Source: Limimaricola cinnabarinus LL-001
GTDB lineage: Bacteria; Pseudomonadota; Alphaproteobacteria; Rhodobacterales; Rhodobacteraceae
Reading direction: 5' to 3'
DNA length: 38,944 nt
Assembly: GCF_000466965.1 (NCBI RefSeq)
Contig: NZ_BATB01000035.1
Location: 1-38,944, forward strand
Shown: piece after piece, positions 37,653 to 38,944 of the stretch
How positions within the stretch are numbered: position 1 is the stretch's first letter
Layout: the number at the start of each line of letters is the position of its first letter
Notes under the pieces: model-generated
What the model was told of the DNA's origin: nothing
Databases searched by the model: none
The model's input: only the letters and a program-made list of their open reading frames with translations
Made by a program: the position numbers and the translations under genes

Positions 37653-38480
37653 GTGACCTGGACCGCCCCCCGACAACTCGTGTTTTCAGGGGGCGGTCTG
37701 CGCTGCTTCTGGCAAGGCGGCTTCATGGAGAGGCTCGGCCAGCGCGCCGAGATCGCGCCCGAACGCATCTGCGGCGTCTCGGGGGGGGCCTTGTCGGCCG
37801 CGGCCCATGTCGCGGACCGCGAACGCAAGCTGCTCGATGCGATGTGCGCGGCCTTCGAGGAGCAGGACAGCAACCTCTTCGACCGCGAGGCGGGCGATAT
37901 CAGCCCTCACCAACGGATCTATTGCAAGGTCGTCTCGAAGGTGCTCGACGAGGCGGCGGCCCGGGCCGTCGCGCATGGACCGCGAACCCAGATCCTGATC
38001 GCGCACCCGCCCGCCGGGGGTCTGCCCAAGATCAGCGGCGTCGCCGCGGCGCTGGCCTATGAGGCCGAATTGCACCTGATCAATTCGCCGCATTTCTTCT
38101 GGGCAAACAAGCTGGGTCTTGAGGTCAGCTTGGTGGATGCGAACGCCGCTGCGCGCGAGGGGCGGCTCGTCGATCTGGTCTGTGCCGCGGCGGTGATCCC
38201 CCCGGTGTTCGAGCCGCCCGATTGGGACGGGCGCCCGGTCGTCGACGGCGGCATGGCCGATCAGGCCCCGATGCCCGAGCCCGACGAGGGCGAAACCCTG
38301 GTGCTGCTCACCCGGCGCTACCGCAAGTTGCCGAATGTGCCGGGGCGGCGCTACGTGATGCCCTCTGAAGAAACTCCCGCCGACAAGATCGATTTCACCG
38401 ATCCGGGCAAGCTGCGCCGCACTTGGGAGCAGGGCGCACGCGACGCCGAGGCCTTTTGCGACGAGGTTGGGCTTGTTTGA
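37653..38480 (+). CDS. Patatin-like hydrolase between phaA and phaB
   Basis: A 275-residue patatin-fold esterase or phospholipase. The oxyanion hole is FSGGGLRC, the nucleophile is in GVSGGALSA (Ser near residue 49) and the dyad aspartate is in VDGGMADQ near 207. No signal peptide is seen, so it should act in the cytoplasm. The frame starts with GTG at 37653, one base after the phaA stop; no better start exists close to the conserved FSGGG. Its position between the two polyhydroxybutyrate genes suggests a link to granules or acyl-CoA/PHB turnover, but the substrate is unknown. A general phospholipase is the alternative. Confidence 0.82.
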   Translation: MTWTAPRQLVFSGGGLRCFWQGGFMERLGQRAEIAPERICGVSGGALSAAAHVADRERKLLDAMCAAFEEQDSNLFDREAGDISPHQRIYCKVVSKVLDEAAARAVAHGPRTQILIAHPPAGGLPKISGVAAALAYEAELHLINSPHFFWANKLGLEVSLVDANAAAREGRLVDLVCAAAVIPPVFEPPDWDGRPVVDGGMADQAPMPEPDEGETLVLLTRRYRKLPNVPGRRYVMPSEETPADKIDFTDPGKLRRTWEQGARDAEAFCDEVGLV

Positions 38481-38539
38481 CCCTGCGTGATGCGAGACTG
38501 TCAAGACAGGCTGAACTGCATGTGAGGGAGAGAGCAGAG

Positions 38540-38944
38540 ATGGCAAGAACGGCACTCGTGACGGGGGGCAGCCGCGGTATCGGCGCCGCCATTTCCAAGG
38601 CCCTAAAGGCGGAGGGCTACAGCGTCGTCGCAACCTATGCGGGCAACGACGAAAAGGCAGCGGCCTTTACCGATGAGACCGGCATCGCCACCTACAAGTG
38701 GGACGTGGGCGATTACGAGGCCTGCAAGGCGGGCATCACTCAGGTCGAAGCCGAGCATGGCCCGGTCGAGATCCTCGTGAACAACGCGGGCATCACCCGC
38801 GACGCGCCGTTCCACAAGATGACGCCGCAGCAGTGGCGCGAGGTGATCGATACCAACCTCACCGGGTTGTTCAACATGACGCATTGCGTCTGGCCCGGCC
38901 TACGCGAGCGCAAGTTCGGCCGTATCATCAACATCTCCTCGATC
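38540..38944 (+). CDS. phaB: Acetoacetyl-CoA reductase, 5' part only
   Basis: The gene runs off the end of the window after 135 codons. The start is well supported by a GAGGGAGAGAGCAG ribosome-binding region before ATG 38540. The protein begins with the SDR cofactor motif VTGGSRGIG, then VNNAGITRDAPFHKMT and NLTGLFNMTH, and stops at the active-site strand INISS. The THCVW segment and ITRDAPFHKM are typical of PhaB, which reduces acetoacetyl-CoA to (R)-3-hydroxybutyryl-CoA with NADPH. The closely related FabG is the alternative; the phaA neighbour favours PhaB. Confidence 0.9.
   Translation, partial: MARTALVTGGSRGIGAAISKALKAEGYSVVATYAGNDEKAAAFTDETGIATYKWDVGDYEACKAGITQVEAEHGPVEILVNNAGITRDAPFHKMTPQQWREVIDTNLTGLFNMTHCVWPGLRERKFGRIINISSI

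Noticed and set aside
1-38944. CRISPR arrays, tRNA or rRNA genes, transposases, integrases
   Set aside because: No direct repeat-spacer pattern, cloverleaf, rRNA core sequence or transposase motif was noticed on either strand during reading; no software search was possible.

Overview
The window is GC-rich, and its gene content points to an alphaproteobacterium of the order Rhodobacterales (Roseobacter or Paracoccus type). Supporting evidence is the phaA–phaB pair, the uvrC–pgsA–moaD–moaE block, a FolM/PTR1-type reductase and strong third-position GC. No rRNA, tRNA, CRISPR array, insertion sequence or phage gene was seen.

Region 1 (about 515–27267) is one exopolysaccharide locus. A plus-strand run (515–21016) encodes an initiating sugar-phosphate transferase, a Wzy/ligase-type membrane polymerase, a secreted clan GH-A-like glycosidase with a short RTX-like tail, a family 2 glycosyltransferase (GT2), a Wzx flippase, a type I polyketide synthase (PKS), a second GT2, a very unusual nonribosomal peptide synthetase (NRPS) and a Wzz-type chain-length protein. 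Converging on it is a minus-strand run (26350 to 21062): Gfo/Idh/MocA oxidoreductase, NAD-dependent epimerase, GT4, GT2 and a BY-kinase-like ATPase. A WecG/TagA transferase (26518–27267) diverges from that run. No outer-membrane polysaccharide exporter (Wza) is present in the window.

The centre of interest is the PKS–GT2–NRPS block (7029–19676), set between the flippase and the chain-length gene. The NRPS reads formyltransferase – truncated condensation domain – adenylation domain split by a luciferase-like monooxygenase (LLM) – carrier – phosphopantetheinyl transferase. Its binding-pocket residues match the glycine code. The PKS reads KS–AT–KR–DH–carrier–TE. Read together they suggest a short N-formylglycine-primed, once-extended unsaturated acyl unit, perhaps attached to the polysaccharide. 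This product is an inference.

Region 2 (27422–38944) is ordinary chromosome: a YadG/YadH-like ABC pair, an S49 peptidase, a small zinc-ribbon protein, a Ca2+/Na+ antiporter, a PTR1/FolM-like reductase, uvrC, pgsA, moaD, moaE, a degenerate EAL protein, phaA, a patatin-like hydrolase and the start of phaB.

Data-quality caution: ten reading-frame breaks in nine genes all correspond to the loss of exactly one base. Several sit in motifs that become canonical when one base is restored. They look like base-calling or assembly deletions, so the affected genes are annotated here as full-length genes rather than pseudogenes.
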